Assembly: GCF_900116005.1 (NCBI RefSeq)
Contig: NZ_FOYI01000002.1
Location: 62,001 to 126,000, forward strand
Reading direction: 5' to 3'
From: Poseidonocella sedimentorum
GTDB taxonomy: Bacteria > Pseudomonadota > Alphaproteobacteria > Rhodobacterales > Rhodobacteraceae
Length of the DNA stretch: 64,000 nucleotides
Shown here: in pieces, positions 43,293-55,682 of the stretch
Numbering within the stretch: the first letter of the stretch is position 1
How the letters are laid out: the number at the start of each line of letters is the position of its first letter
Position numbers and translations under genes: made by a program
The notes under the pieces: generated by a model
The model's database searches: none
What the model saw: the letters and a program-made list of their open reading frames with translations, nothing else
What the model was told of the DNA's origin: nothing

Positions 43293-44067
43293 CGGGCGCA
43301 TAGGCGATGAAGAAGGGGTTGGCATGCCCGTCCTTGCCATAGACCAGAGGGGTCAGATCATCGAAGCGCACCACGCGCCCCCCCGCCCCGAGCAGGACCG
43401 CATGACCGGCGGCGGTATCCCATTCCATCGTCCGGCCAAGGCGCGGGTAGAGATCGGCCTCACCCGCCGCCACGAGGCAGAACTTGAGCGACGAGCCCGC
43501 GCTCTTCATGTCCTCGACCTTGTACTTGGCGATATACTCATCCGTCGCCTCATCGCGGTGCGATTTGGAGGCCACCACCAGCAGCGCCGAATTGTCCGAG
43601 GACCGGACGGAAATCGGCGTCGTTTCACCCGGCGTGTCGGGCGAGAAGGGGCCGGTCTCCTCGACCGACGTGCCGGTGGGGGTGGTGTAGAACATGCGGC
43701 CCTTGGCGGGCGCATAGACCACCCCGCGCAGCGGCACGCCGTTTTCGACATAGGCGATGTTGACGGTGAAATCACCGCGGCGCTTGATGAATTCCTTGGT
43801 CCCGTCGAGCGGATCGACGATGAGGAAGGTCCGGCCCGCGCCGGCATGGCTCTCGGCCTGTTCCTCGGTCACGAGATCGACATCGGGAAACGCCTCGCGC
43901 AGCCCCGCCGAGATCAGCGCATCGGCCGCCTCGTCGGCCTCGGTCACCGGGCTCGCGTCGGATTTGGTCTTTACCTCGAAATCATCGGCCTCGTAGATCT
44001 CCATGATCTTGTCGCCCGCCTCCAGCGCAAGCCGGCGCATCACACTCACAAGTGTTTCGAAATTCAC
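43267..44067 (-). CDS. cysQ: 3'(2'),5'-bisphosphate nucleotidase CysQ
   Basis: 266 residues. Metal-binding residues are Glu68-Glu69 (VTEEQ), Asp85 and Asp88 in DPLDGT (85-90), and MEWDTAAGHAVLLGAGG near the C terminus. It removes phosphate from PAP, the product of sulfotransferases, keeping sulfation reactions going. Its presence within a glycan cluster that also encodes a sulfotransferase supports sulfated-polysaccharide synthesis. The GT2 gene is coupled behind it. Confidence 0.95.
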   Translation of the reverse strand: MNFETLVSVMRRLALEAGDKIMEIYEADDFEVKTKSDASPVTEADEAADALISAGLREAFPDVDLVTEEQAESHAGAGRTFLIVDPLDGTKEFIKRRGDFTVNIAYVENGVPLRGVVYAPAKGRMFYTTPTGTSVEETGPFSPDTPGETTPISVRSSDNSALLVVASKSHRDEATDEYIAKYKVEDMKSAGSSLKFCLVAAGEADLYPRLGRTMEWDTAAGHAVLLGAGGRVVRFDDLTPLVYGKDGHANPFFIAYAPDVELHDPD

Positions 44068-44190
44068 GGCGATCTCCTTGGGGTCGTGTCAGAATTGCCA
44101 TTGCCTGTTGCGGTCTTTATGATCCTCCCCGACGGGAACGGCAAGAAACCCCTTGCCCCGCCTCCGCAGGATCGGTGACAGACGCCAGCC

Positions 44191-45012
44191 ATGTTCCAGC
44201 ATTCCAAGCCCCGCGGCCCGGTCTCCGCCACCATCGCGACGATGGAACTCATCTTTCACGTCGCCGTGCGCGAGATCCGGCAAAAGAACGGCAACGCGAT
44301 CCTCGCGATCCTCTCGGCGGTCACCCGCGCGCTGATCATGCTCGCGGTCTTCTACCTGTTCTTCCAGCTTCTCGGCCTGCGCTCGGCCGGGTTGCGCGGC
44401 GATTTCATGCTCTATCTCGCCTCGGGGATCTTCCTCTTCCTGACCCATAACGGCGCGATCAGCGCGATCACCGGGGCTGACGGGCCGATGGACGGCATGC
44501 TCCAGCACGCGCCGCTCAACACCGCCATCACCATCTCCGGCGCCGCGCTCGCGAATCTCTACCTGCAGGTCCTGACCGTCGTCAGCCTGCTCTTCATCTA
44601 CCACACCGCCGTGACTCCGATTTACATCGATGACATGATCGGCGCCTTCGGGATGTTCCTGCTGGCCTGGGCCTCGGGCTGTTCGGTGGGGCTGTTGCTG
44701 ATGGCGTTCAAACCCTGGGCGCCGGGGATCGTCGGCAAGATTTCGATGCTCTATCGCCGCGCCAACATGATCGCCTCGGGCAAGATGTTCGTGGCCAATG
44801 CCCTGCCCGGCTACATGGTCGCGATGTTCGACTGGAACCCGCTCTTCCACACCATCGATCAGGCGCGCGGCTTCGTGTTCAACAACTACTTTCCGCATAA
44901 TTCGTCGATCGAATACCCGATCTACCTGACGCTCACGCTCCTGACCCTTGGCCTCATCGCCGAGTTCTTCACGCGCCAGCACGTCTCGCCAAGCTGGGAG
45001 GCGCGGCGGTGA
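44191..45012 (+). CDS. Polysaccharide-export ABC permease (KpsM/Wzm type), orphan
   Basis: 273 residues with six membrane segments. VREIRQKNGNAILAILSAV begins the ABC-2 fold. DFMLYLASGIFLFLTHNGAISAI and GADGPMDGMLQHAPLN are family-typical. It would export a capsule-like polysaccharide with an ATPase of the KpsT type, but no such ATPase lies next to it. It is divergent from cysQ and overlaps the SH3 gene start by four bases (GTGA), so it sits with an SH3 protein instead of its partner. Confidence 0.85.
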   Translation: MFQHSKPRGPVSATIATMELIFHVAVREIRQKNGNAILAILSAVTRALIMLAVFYLFFQLLGLRSAGLRGDFMLYLASGIFLFLTHNGAISAITGADGPMDGMLQHAPLNTAITISGAALANLYLQVLTVVSLLFIYHTAVTPIYIDDMIGAFGMFLLAWASGCSVGLLLMAFKPWAPGIVGKISMLYRRANMIASGKMFVANALPGYMVAMFDWNPLFHTIDQARGFVFNNYFPHNSSIEYPIYLTLTLLTLGLIAEFFTRQHVSPSWEARR

Positions 45013-45602
45013 GGGCGCTTGTGTTGGCCGCGTGGCTGTCCCTTTTTGGTGTGGCCGCATGGGCGGAGTTTCCGGCGCTCTATGACGTGACCGGCGTCTC
45101 GTCGGGCGATGTGCTCAACATCCGCGCCGGGCCGGGGACGGCCCATGCCGATCGCGGCGATCTGGTCTATGATGCGACGCGGATCGAAGTGCTCGGGCGG
45201 GAGGGCGACTGGCTGCGGATCAATTTCGACGGCGCGCCGGCCTGGGTCTCGGCGCGGTTCATGACGCGGCAAGAGGGTGCGGCCTTCCCGGACCATCCCG
45301 TGATCTGTCACGGGACGGAGCCCTTCTGGTCGCTCAGCCGCGCAGCAAACGGGGCGCTCCGGTTCGAGAGACCCGGGGCCGAGGCCTTGGCACTTGAGGG
45401 CAGCGCCGCGATCCGTTCGGCCAACCGGGCGGACGTGGCGCATTTCAGCGCGGCATCGGGCGACGCGCGGTTCGATGCGATCCTGCGCAAGGGCAGCTGC
45501 TCGGACGGCATGTCGGATCTGGGCTTCGGGCTGAGCATCGATCTCCTGCGGCGCGATCCGAACGGGACGCGCCTTCTGTCGGGCTGCTGCGCGCTGAACT
45601 GA
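45009..45602 (+). CDS. Exported SH3-domain protein with Cys-rich C-terminal domain
   Basis: 197 residues from a GTG overlapping the permease stop. A signal peptide (1 to about 19) precedes an SH3 domain: YDVTGVSSGDVLNIRAGPG, then ADRGDLVYDATRIEVLGREGDWLRINFDG, then AWVSARFM (about 24-86). The second domain (about 95-197) contains ICHGTEPFWSLS and ends LSGCCALN. Its four Cys (Cys100 and those at the tail and KGSCSDG) could form disulfides. The HGTEPFW segment matches COG3650-like proteins. Function unknown. Confidence 0.75.
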   Translation: MRALVLAAWLSLFGVAAWAEFPALYDVTGVSSGDVLNIRAGPGTAHADRGDLVYDATRIEVLGREGDWLRINFDGAPAWVSARFMTRQEGAAFPDHPVICHGTEPFWSLSRAANGALRFERPGAEALALEGSAAIRSANRADVAHFSAASGDARFDAILRKGSCSDGMSDLGFGLSIDLLRRDPNGTRLLSGCCALN

Positions 45603-45608
45603 CGCCCG

Positions 45609-46214
45609 TCAGGTCACGACCCGCATCGTCACGTTGAACCGCCCCCCTTCGGGCAGAAGATCGGACGCATCCGGCTTGATCCGGTCGATCCCGTGGTGAC
45701 GCAGCCGCGCCTCGCCGCCCATCACCACCACGTCGCCCGAGTTGAGCCAGACCGATTCCGTCGGCCCGCCCCGCTCGACATTGCCGATGCGAAACAGCGC
45801 CGGGGCGCCGAGCGAGACCGACACCACCGGCCAGGAGAAATCCGCCTCGTCCCGGTCCTGATGCAGGCCCATGCGCGCGCCCTCGCGGTAGTGGTTGATC
45901 AGGCAGCATTCCGGATGCCGCCCGCCGGGAACAAGCGCCTCCCATAGCTCCAGCGCCACCTGCGGAATCGGCGGCCACGGCTGGCCATCGGGATGGCGCG
46001 GCTCGTAGCGATACCCGCGGCGATCGGTGTACCAGCCGAACGCCCCCGCCGATGTCATCCGCACGCTCATCGGCTTGCCCCACCGCGTCACGGGCGCATA
46101 GAGCGGGGCCTTGGAAATCACCTCGCGCAGGGCGCTGATCCAGCGCTCCTGCTCGGTCCGCGACAGGCGCCCGTCATGGATCTCGAACCCTCGTATCGTC
46201 CGCATTTTAACCAT
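45609..46214 (-). CDS. alkB: AlkB-type alpha-ketoglutarate-dependent dioxygenase
   Basis: 201 residues. Fe(II) ligands are His118, Asp120 (GLHQDRDE) and His174 (RHHGID), and alpha-ketoglutarate contacts are Arg192 and Arg198 (RFNVTMRV). AGAFGWYTDRRGYRY is the substrate-loop region of AlkB. It repairs 1-methyladenine and 3-methylcytosine by oxidative demethylation. It converges with the SH3 gene and is divergent from dnaK. Confidence 0.93.
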   Translation of the reverse strand: MVKMRTIRGFEIHDGRLSRTEQERWISALREVISKAPLYAPVTRWGKPMSVRMTSAGAFGWYTDRRGYRYEPRHPDGQPWPPIPQVALELWEALVPGGRHPECCLINHYREGARMGLHQDRDEADFSWPVVSVSLGAPALFRIGNVERGGPTESVWLNSGDVVVMGGEARLRHHGIDRIKPDASDLLPEGGRFNVTMRVVT

Positions 46215-46282
46215 TCACGCCCTCCACACCGCGCTTTCTGTCAGATTCATGTCGGAATTGCTCCTCAACCTCGCAGCCAATG

Positions 46283-46313
46283 GTTGCAGCGCCAATTTGC
46301 CCCACCTATATAG
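46283..46313 (+). promoter_or_regulatory. Probable heat-shock (sigma-32 type) promoter of dnaK
   Basis: GTTG (46283-46286), an 18-base spacer and CCTATATAG (46305-46313) match the published alphaproteobacterial heat-shock consensus (CTTG, 17-18 bases, CYTATNT) with one change in the upstream box. It lies about 110 bases before the dnaK ATG. Confidence 0.5.
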
Positions 46314-46421
46314 CCCGCTGAACCGCGGCAGGCACCCGATGCCTGTCGCATCCGTGATCTGGCGGGATGCCAACATGGGTCCGCGTCCGAGATATCGCCT
46401 AAGGTAAAGGGATCAATATTC

Positions 46422-48338
46422 ATGGCTAAAGTTATCGGTATCGACCTCGGGACAACCAACAGCTGTGTCGCCATCATGGACGGCGCGCAGGCCAAGGTCA
46501 TTGAAAACTCCGAAGGGGCGCGCACGACCCCCTCCATCGTCGCCTTCACCGACGACGAACGCCTCGTCGGTCAGGCCGCCAAACGGCAGGCTGTCACCAA
46601 CGCGGCCAACACCATCTTCGGCGTCAAGCGCCTGATCGGCCGCCGCTACGACGACAAGCACCTCGCCAAGGACAAGAAGAACCTGCCGTTCAACCTCGTG
46701 GACGGCGGCAACGGCGACGCATGGGTCGAAGCCAAGGGCGAGAAATACAGCCCCTCGCAAATCTCCGCCTTCATCCTCGGCAAGATGAAGGAAACCGCCG
46801 AAAGCTACCTCGGCGAAGACGTGACGCAAGCCGTCATCACCGTTCCCGCCTACTTCAACGATGCCCAGCGGCAGGCGACAAAAGACGCCGGCAAGATCGC
46901 GGGCCTCGAAGTGCTGCGCATCATCAACGAGCCGACGGCCGCCGCACTGGCCTATGGCCTCGACAAGGAAGAGACCCAGACGATCGCGGTCTATGACCTT
47001 GGCGGCGGGACCTTCGACGTCACGATCCTCGAGATCGACGACGGGCTCTTCGAAGTGAAATCCACCAACGGCGACACGTTCCTCGGCGGTGAAGACTTCG
47101 ACATGCGCATCGTCAGCTACCTCGCCGACGAGTTCAAGAAAGAGCATGGCGTTGACCTGACCAAGGACAAGATGGCGCTGCAGCGGCTCAAGGAAGCCGC
47201 CGAGAAGGCCAAGATCGAGCTGTCGTCCTCCAGCCAGACCGAGATCAACCAGCCGTTCATCTCGATGGATTCAAGCACCGGCCAGCCGCTGCACATGGTC
47301 ATGAAACTGACCCGCGCCAAGCTGGAAAGCCTCGTGGGCGATCTCATCAAGGCCTCGATGAAACCCTGTCAGGCCGCCCTCAAGGACGCCGGCATCAGCG
47401 CCAATGACGTGGACGAGGTCGTGCTCGTCGGCGGGATGACCCGCATGCCGAAGGTTATCGAAGAGGTGACCAAGTTCTTCGGCAAGGAGCCGCACAAGGG
47501 CGTGAACCCCGACGAGGTCGTGGCGATGGGCGCCGCGATTCAGGCCGGCGTTCTGCAAGGCGACGTCAAGGACGTGGTCCTGCTCGACGTGACCCCGCTG
47601 TCGCTCGGCATCGAAACACTCGGCGGCGTCTTCACCCGGCTGATCGACCGCAACACCACGATCCCGACCAAGAAGAGCCAGATCTTCTCCACCGCCGAAG
47701 ACAACCAGTCGGCCGTGACGATCCGTGTCTTCCAGGGTGAGCGCGAAATGGCCGCGGACAACAAGATCCTCGGACAGTTCAACCTCGAGAGCATCCCGCC
47801 CGCCCCGCGCGGCATGCCCCAGATCGAAGTGACCTTCGACATCGACGCCAACGGCATCGTCTCCGTCGGCGCGACCGACAAAGGCACCGGCAAGGAGCAG
47901 AAGATCACGATCCAGGCGTCTGGCGGTCTGTCGGATGCCGACATCGAGAACATGGTCAAGGAAGCCGAAGAGAACGCCGAGGCCGACAAGGCCCGCCGCG
48001 ATCTCGTCGAGGCCAAGAACCAGGCGGAGAGCCTCATCCACTCGACCGAGAAGTCGATGGAAGAGCACGCCGACAAGGTCGATCCGACCACCATCGAAGC
48101 GATCGAACTGGCCATCGCCGCGCTCAAGGACGAGCTTGAGAGCGACGACGCCGAGAAGATCAAGTCGGGCATCCAGAACGTGACCGAAGCGGCGATGAAG
48201 CTGGGCGAGGCCATCTACAAGTCCAGCCAGGACGAGGGTGGCGCCAGCGAGCCGGAGGCGGCCGACGAGGCAAGCCCGGACGCGGACGATATCGTCGACG
48301 CCGATTTCGAAGATCTCGGCAGCGACAAACGCGCCTGA
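46422..48338 (+). CDS. dnaK: Chaperone DnaK (Hsp70)
   Basis: 638 residues, full length. The ATPase domain begins [18 protein letters not shown], with [20 protein letters not shown] and [15 protein letters not shown]. The substrate domain starts near residue 390 after [20 protein letters not shown], and an acidic lid ends [13 protein letters not shown]. It folds client proteins with DnaJ and GrpE. A plausible heat-shock promoter is upstream, and dnaJ follows after a hairpin. Confidence 0.98.
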   Translation: MAKVIGIDLGTTNSCVAIMDGAQAKVIENSEGARTTPSIVAFTDDERLVGQAAKRQAVTNAANTIFGVKRLIGRRYDDKHLAKDKKNLPFNLVDGGNGDAWVEAKGEKYSPSQISAFILGKMKETAESYLGEDVTQAVITVPAYFNDAQRQATKDAGKIAGLEVLRIINEPTAAALAYGLDKEETQTIAVYDLGGGTFDVTILEIDDGLFEVKSTNGDTFLGGEDFDMRIVSYLADEFKKEHGVDLTKDKMALQRLKEAAEKAKIELSSSSQTEINQPFISMDSSTGQPLHMVMKLTRAKLESLVGDLIKASMKPCQAALKDAGISANDVDEVVLVGGMTRMPKVIEEVTKFFGKEPHKGVNPDEVVAMGAAIQAGVLQGDVKDVVLLDVTPLSLGIETLGGVFTRLIDRNTTIPTKKSQIFSTAEDNQSAVTIRVFQGEREMAADNKILGQFNLESIPPAPRGMPQIEVTFDIDANGIVSVGATDKGTGKEQKITIQASGGLSDADIENMVKEAEENAEADKARRDLVEAKNQAESLIHSTEKSMEEHADKVDPTTIEAIELAIAALKDELESDDAEKIKSGIQNVTEAAMKLGEAIYKSSQDEGGASEPEAADEASPDADDIVDADFEDLGSDKRA

Positions 48339-48362
48339 CAACATCCCGGAACCCGGGGCACC

Positions 48363-48393
48363 AAGGGCCGGTTCGGTCACCGGACCGGCCCTT
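48363..48393 (+). terminator. Stem-loop between dnaK and dnaJ, partial terminator
   Basis: AAGGGCCGGT (48363-48372) pairs with ACCGGCCCTT (48384-48393), and a few more inner pairs form after a mismatch. Only CTCGTT follows, not a T-run, so termination would be weak. It would reduce dnaJ relative to dnaK and could stabilise the dnaK 3' end. Confidence 0.5.
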
Positions 48394-48418
48394 CTCGTTC
48401 CGCTAGGGGGAAGAACCG

Positions 48419-49570
48419 ATGTCAAAACGCGACTATTACGATGTCTTGGGGGTCGAGCGCGGCGCCTCCGCCGACGAGATCAAGAAAGCCTATCGCCGCA
48501 AGGCCAAGGAGCTTCACCCGGACCGCAATTCCGATGATCCGGCTGCTGAAGGCAAGTTCAAGGAAGCCGGCGAGGCCTATGAGGTCCTCAAGGATGCCGA
48601 GAAAAAGGCGGCCTATGACCGCTTCGGCCATGCAGCCTTTGAGGGCGGCATGGGCGGTGGCGGCGGGGCGCGTCCCGGCGCGGGCGGGCAGGGCGACTTC
48701 GCTTCGGCCTTCTCGGATGTCTTCGACGACCTCTTCGGCGATTTCATGGGCGGCCAGCGCGGCGGCGGGGCCCGGCAGCGGGCCGCACGCGGCGCCGATC
48801 TGCGCTACAACCTGCGAATCTCGCTCGAAGATGCCTTTTCCGGCCTCAAGAAGACGATCAACGTCCCCGGCTCCACCGTCTGCACCGCCTGCAGCGGCTC
48901 CGGGGCGGAGGGCGGCGCCGAACCCATCACCTGCCCGACCTGTGCGGGCATGGGCAAAGTCCGTGCGCAGCAGGGCTTCTTCACGGTGGAGCGCACCTGC
49001 CCGACCTGTTCCGGCCTCGGACAGACGATCTCCAACCCGTGCAAATCCTGCGGCGGGGCCGGACGCGTGCAGAAGGAACGCGCGCTTTCGGTCAACATTC
49101 CCGCCGGTGTCGAGACCGGCACGCGCATCCGCCTTGCGGGTGAGGGCGAAGCGGGCATGCGCGGCGGGCCGACGGGCGATCTCTACATCTTCGTCGAGGT
49201 GGCCCCGCACAAGCTCTTCGAGCGGGAGGGCAACGAGCTTCACTGCCGCGTGCCCGTGAGCATGGCCACAGCGGCGCTCGGCGGCGATATCGAAGTCCCG
49301 ACGATCGAGGGCGGGCGTTCGCGCGTCAAGATCCCCGCCGGCAGCCAGGCGGGCCGTCAGATGCGCCTGCGCGGCAAGGGCATGCCCGCCCTGCGCGGCG
49401 GCGCGCGCGGCGACATGTTCATCGAACTGGCCGTCGAAACCCCGGTGAACCTCACCACGCGGCAAAAAGAGCTGCTGAAGGAATTCGACGCCGAAAGCTC
49501 CGACAACAGCCCCGAAAGCTCCAGCTTCTTCAGCTCGGTCAAAAGCTTCTGGGATTCGATGAAGGGCTGA
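48419..49570 (+). CDS. dnaJ: Co-chaperone DnaJ (Hsp40)
   Basis: 383 residues with the complete type I layout: J domain (1-70) with HPD in LHPDRNSDD, a glycine-rich segment (about 75-125), four zinc motifs ([36 protein letters not shown]) around 150-215, and the C-terminal peptide-binding region. It delivers clients to DnaK and stimulates its ATPase. It follows dnaK as usual. Confidence 0.98.
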   Translation: MSKRDYYDVLGVERGASADEIKKAYRRKAKELHPDRNSDDPAAEGKFKEAGEAYEVLKDAEKKAAYDRFGHAAFEGGMGGGGGARPGAGGQGDFASAFSDVFDDLFGDFMGGQRGGGARQRAARGADLRYNLRISLEDAFSGLKKTINVPGSTVCTACSGSGAEGGAEPITCPTCAGMGKVRAQQGFFTVERTCPTCSGLGQTISNPCKSCGGAGRVQKERALSVNIPAGVETGTRIRLAGEGEAGMRGGPTGDLYIFVEVAPHKLFEREGNELHCRVPVSMATAALGGDIEVPTIEGGRSRVKIPAGSQAGRQMRLRGKGMPALRGGARGDMFIELAVETPVNLTTRQKELLKEFDAESSDNSPESSSFFSSVKSFWDSMKG

Positions 49571-49601
49571 GCCGCCCCGTCGGCCCCATCAAACCAACAG
49601 T

Positions 49602-49630
49602 CCGGGCCGCGCGAATTTCTCGTGGCCCGG
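49602..49630 (+). terminator. Weak stem-loop after dnaJ
   Basis: CCGGGCC (49602-49608) pairs with GGCCCGG (49624-49630) around a 15-base loop. No T-run follows. It is a possible end or pause of the dnaK-dnaJ message before radC. Confidence 0.35.
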
Positions 49631-49676
49631 CAACTGGTTAACCGCCCGTTCATCCGGGTGCGGCACAGTTGCCGCC

Positions 49677-50462
49677 ATGAAAAAGTTCTTCAACTTCGCC
49701 GAAGCTCCGATGTCGCTCTTTGCCAATGATGAAGCGCGCAGCACAAAAAGCTATGGCAAGCGCCGCTCCCGGGGCAATTCCAGCAAGCTGCCCTCCTATA
49801 TCAAGGATCACCGCGCCCGGCTGCGCGAGCGATTCCTCAACGGCGGCGCGGGGGCTTTGCCCGATTACGAGATGCTGGAGCTGGTCCTCTTTCGCGCGAT
49901 CCCGCGCTGCGACGTGAAACCGCTCGCGCGCGAATTGCTGGAGCTTTTCGGCGATTTCAACGGCGTGCTCTCGGCCCCTATTCCGCGCCTGCTCAAGGTC
50001 AACGGCGTGGGCCCGGCGGTGGTTTGCGAGCTCAAGATCGTCGAGGCCGCGGCGCACCGGCTGTCGCGCTCGCGGGTGATGGAGCGGCCGGTGGTCTCCA
50101 CTTGGAAAGCCCTGATCGACTACTGCCACGCGACCATGTCACACCGCGAGACCGAGCAATTCCGCATTCTCTTTCTCGATCGCAAGAACGTCCTCATTGC
50201 CGATGAGGAACAGGCCGAGGGCACGGTCGATCATGTGCCGGTCTACCCCCGCGAGGTGGTCAAACGCGCGCTGGAGATCAACGCCTCGGCCATTATCCTC
50301 GTGCACAATCACCCGTCGGGCGATCCGACCCCCTCGGACGCGGATATCGCCATGACGAACCAGATTCTCGACGCGGCGGATGTCATGGGCATCACGCTGC
50401 ATGACCATATCATCGTCGGTAAATCCAAGGAGCTGAGCTTTCGGACCGAAGGCTATCTCTGA
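49677..50462 (+). CDS. radC: RadC-family JAMM protein
   Basis: 261 residues. An N-terminal helix-hairpin-helix region (about 45-125, LLKVNGVGPAVVCELK) is followed by the JAMM metal motif HNHPSGDPTPSDAD and Tyr-rich tail. RadC was first named for DNA repair, but its exact activity is unsettled. The N terminus begins in a Phe-rich, basic stretch. Its end overlaps the OmpA-family gene by 10 bases, tail to tail. Confidence 0.92.
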   Translation: MKKFFNFAEAPMSLFANDEARSTKSYGKRRSRGNSSKLPSYIKDHRARLRERFLNGGAGALPDYEMLELVLFRAIPRCDVKPLARELLELFGDFNGVLSAPIPRLLKVNGVGPAVVCELKIVEAAAHRLSRSRVMERPVVSTWKALIDYCHATMSHRETEQFRILFLDRKNVLIADEEQAEGTVDHVPVYPREVVKRALEINASAIILVHNHPSGDPTPSDADIAMTNQILDAADVMGITLHDHIIVGKSKELSFRTEGYL

Positions 50463-51871
50463 GCCGACGGCGCGAGCCAGATTTCCACGCGGGCATTGAT
50501 CCGCGCCGCACCGGGCGCGTCGTCGCAGACAAGCGGGAGCGCCCCGCCGAAGCCCCTTGCCGTCATCGCATCCGCCCCCTCGGGCCAGTGCGCGAGCAAC
50601 CGCTCCCGCAGCGCCTCGGCGCGCGCGAGGCTCTGCGCTTCGGTGCCACCGAACCCGATGATGAGGATGTCGCCCGCGTCCCGCTGCAACGCCGCGATGA
50701 CCCGGCGCAATTGCTGCTCGGAACGCCCGGCGTCGCCGCGCAGGTCAACTGCCAGACGCGAGCGATCCCCGAGCTCGGCAACGAGCGACCGCAGGCGCGC
50801 CAAACTCGCTCCGTCCTGCAGCACCGCGTTGCGAAGACGCTCCTTCGAGAGCCCCTCCGAGGCCACCGCAGGCAGCGCGTCGATGAACCCTGCGCGGCGA
50901 ATGACGCGCTGCGCGGCGTCGCTATCAAGATAGGCGAGGAAGGCACGGGAGAGCGCGGGCAGGCGCGGCGCGGGGATGTAGAGGCGCAGGGGCACGGTCA
51001 GCGCGTAGTCGCCGCTCCGCAGGGTTGCATCCCGGGCGGTCTGCCGCAGCCCGCAGGCGCCTTGCAGGGGGCGCGTACGGGCGCCGCGGCTGGCAGCGTA
51101 GGGCAGGAGGGACGGCGAGACGGGGCGCGCGGACGCCCCGCCGGTCAGATGGTGCCACCGGTCCGCCTGATTGCCGCCGCGCGCAAGGGGCGCCCCGCCC
51201 TCCTCCGGCTCCAGAACGTCCAGCATCAAGTCGGACAGTTCCACGGGTAAAGGCGGCGCGCCGTCTTCCGCGACGGGGACCAGGGCGTCCCGCGCGAGGC
51301 GGCGTTGCCGGTGCGGCCCGTCGAGCGCGCCGAGCCCGGCCCCCTGCAACAGCATCAGCTCATCCTCGGTCAGCGCCCGCGCGGCGGCGAGCAGATCGGC
51401 CTCGCCGGCGAGCAGGTCGGCCACCCCTTCGGAGGCATCGGTGGTGTGTAGCCGGACGGTGAAACGCAGCGCGCCGTCTGCCCCATCCTCCCCGCGCGAC
51501 CGGAGGGTGAGCCCGGAATGGCGCGCGCCGGCCTCGAACCGCTCGACCTCCAGCCCCCTGCCCCGCGCGAAAGCCTCGACCAGAGCGGGCCAGAGCACGG
51601 GAGCCAGAGCGGGATCGGTGGCGATGCGCAGGGTTGGCGCGAAGGCGGCGCGGTCCGGGCACGGCGCGCCGTCGCAAACGAGACCCTGGCCGTCGAGCGT
51701 CAGGATGCCGTAGGCGCTGTCGATACGGAAATAACGGCCGTCAAAGCCCAGCAACTGGCCGGAGAAGGCGAAATCCGCGTCCGGCGCGCGCAGGGTGATC
51801 TCCTCGGCCCGGGCGCTGAGCGGAGCGAGGAGGATGGCCGCACAGAGCAGCCAGAGGCGCGCAGGAGACAT
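50453..51871 (-). CDS. Periplasmic binding domain fused to OmpA-like domain
   Basis: 472 residues from the ATG at 51871, with signal peptide MSPARLWLLCAAILLAPLSARA. The middle (about 75-325) resembles a phosphate-type (PstS-like) type II binding protein: LRIATDPALAPVLWPALVEAFARG, DASEGVADLLAGEADLLAA and SGDYALTVPLRLYIPAPR. The tail (about 355-472) is OmpA-like, with LIIGFGGTEAQSLARAEALRERL and a final VEIWLA, which binds peptidoglycan. This tethers a solute receptor to the cell wall. The ligand is unknown. It follows secA on the minus strand. Confidence 0.8.
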   Translation of the reverse strand: MSPARLWLLCAAILLAPLSARAEEITLRAPDADFAFSGQLLGFDGRYFRIDSAYGILTLDGQGLVCDGAPCPDRAAFAPTLRIATDPALAPVLWPALVEAFARGRGLEVERFEAGARHSGLTLRSRGEDGADGALRFTVRLHTTDASEGVADLLAGEADLLAAARALTEDELMLLQGAGLGALDGPHRQRRLARDALVPVAEDGAPPLPVELSDLMLDVLEPEEGGAPLARGGNQADRWHHLTGGASARPVSPSLLPYAASRGARTRPLQGACGLRQTARDATLRSGDYALTVPLRLYIPAPRLPALSRAFLAYLDSDAAQRVIRRAGFIDALPAVASEGLSKERLRNAVLQDGASLARLRSLVAELGDRSRLAVDLRGDAGRSEQQLRRVIAALQRDAGDILIIGFGGTEAQSLARAEALRERLLAHWPEGADAMTARGFGGALPLVCDDAPGAARINARVEIWLAPSAQR

Positions 51872-51894
51872 CACCCCCGCGCGCCGCCTGCGCG

Positions 51895-54621
<2,727 letters not shown>

Positions 54622-54731
54622 TACGTCTCCGCCTGTTTGCCCCGAACCTTACAAAGTCGTGTTCGGTCCTTGCTTGCCTGTCCGCGGGGCGCTCCCTAGA
54701 AACAGATGCCGTAGGGCCTCCCGTGATCGAC

Positions 54732-54760
54732 TTGTGCGATGTAAGGGGCCAGCATATTAG
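54732..54760 (+). promoter_or_regulatory. Possible sigma-70-type promoter of the parvulin-argJ-mutT set
   Basis: TTGTGC (54732-54737), a 17-base spacer and TATTAG (54755-54760) form a housekeeping-type promoter with a weak upstream box. The start would be about 40 bases before the parvulin ATG at 54806. Confidence 0.4.
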
Positions 54761-54805
54761 TGTCAACGCCGTGGCCCCGCGGCACGGCCTCAAAAGGATG
54801 CATCA

Positions 54806-55672
54806 ATGCCCCAGTTCCGTTCCATTCTGCTCGGCACTCTCGCCGCCAGCGCGCTCTGTGTCACCATGGTCACGCCTCTGGCGGCCCAGGACGACGGCGT
54901 CTCGGCGCAGACCGTGGTCGCCGATGTCAACGGCACTGAAATCACCATGGGACACCTGATCCTGACGCGCGCGAAACTGCCGCCGCAGTATCAGGAACTC
55001 CCCGATCCGGTGCTCTACACCGCCCTGCTCGACCAGCTCGTGCAGCAGGAGTTGCTCGCGCAGTCGCTTGAGGGCGAGGCGCCGGGCTTCGTGGCCCTCG
55101 CGCTGGAGAACGAAGAGCGCAACATGATCGCCGCCGATGTGATGGAGCAGGTCGTGGGCGATGCGCTCACCGTGGCCGCCATCGAGGCGCGCTACGAGCA
55201 GGACTACGCAAGCGCCGGCGCCACACCGGAGTACAACGCTTCTCACATTCTCGTGGAGACCGAGGAAGAAGCCCTCGCCCTGGCGGCAGAGATCGAGGCC
55301 GGGGCCGATTTCGGCGCGCTGGCCAAGGAACACTCCACCGGGCCCTCCGGCCCCAATGGCGGCAATCTCGGCTGGTTCGGCGAGGGGATGATGGTCAAAC
55401 CCTTCGAAGATGCGGTCAAGACGCTGGAGCCCGGCGCCGTGTCTGGCCCGATCCAGACCCAGTTCGGCTGGCACCTTGTCCAGCTCAACGACAGCCGCGA
55501 CTCCCAGATCCCGCCGCTGGACGACGTCCGCAACCAGATCACCGACCAGATCCGCAACGAGGCCGTGGCCGCCCGGATCGCAGAGCTGCGCGAATCCGCC
55601 GTGATCACCCGCGTCGAGCCCGACAAGATCGACGCCAGCGCGCTCTCCGACTACAGCCTCGTGGACGAGTGA
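54806..55672 (+). CDS. Periplasmic parvulin-type peptidyl-prolyl isomerase
   Basis: 288 residues with a signal peptide to about 28. The N-terminal SurA/PrsA-like helical region (about 30-130) is followed by the parvulin core ASHILVETEEEALALAAEIE, DFGALAKEHSTGPSG, GGNLGWFGEGMMVKPFEDAV and QTQFGWHLVQLND, and a short tail. It assists folding of secreted proteins, fitting its place beside secA. argJ follows after 10 bases. Confidence 0.9.
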   Translation: MPQFRSILLGTLAASALCVTMVTPLAAQDDGVSAQTVVADVNGTEITMGHLILTRAKLPPQYQELPDPVLYTALLDQLVQQELLAQSLEGEAPGFVALALENEERNMIAADVMEQVVGDALTVAAIEARYEQDYASAGATPEYNASHILVETEEEALALAAEIEAGADFGALAKEHSTGPSGPNGGNLGWFGEGMMVKPFEDAVKTLEPGAVSGPIQTQFGWHLVQLNDSRDSQIPPLDDVRNQITDQIRNEAVAARIAELRESAVITRVEPDKIDASALSDYSLVDE

Positions 55673-55682
55673 GCACCGCCAG

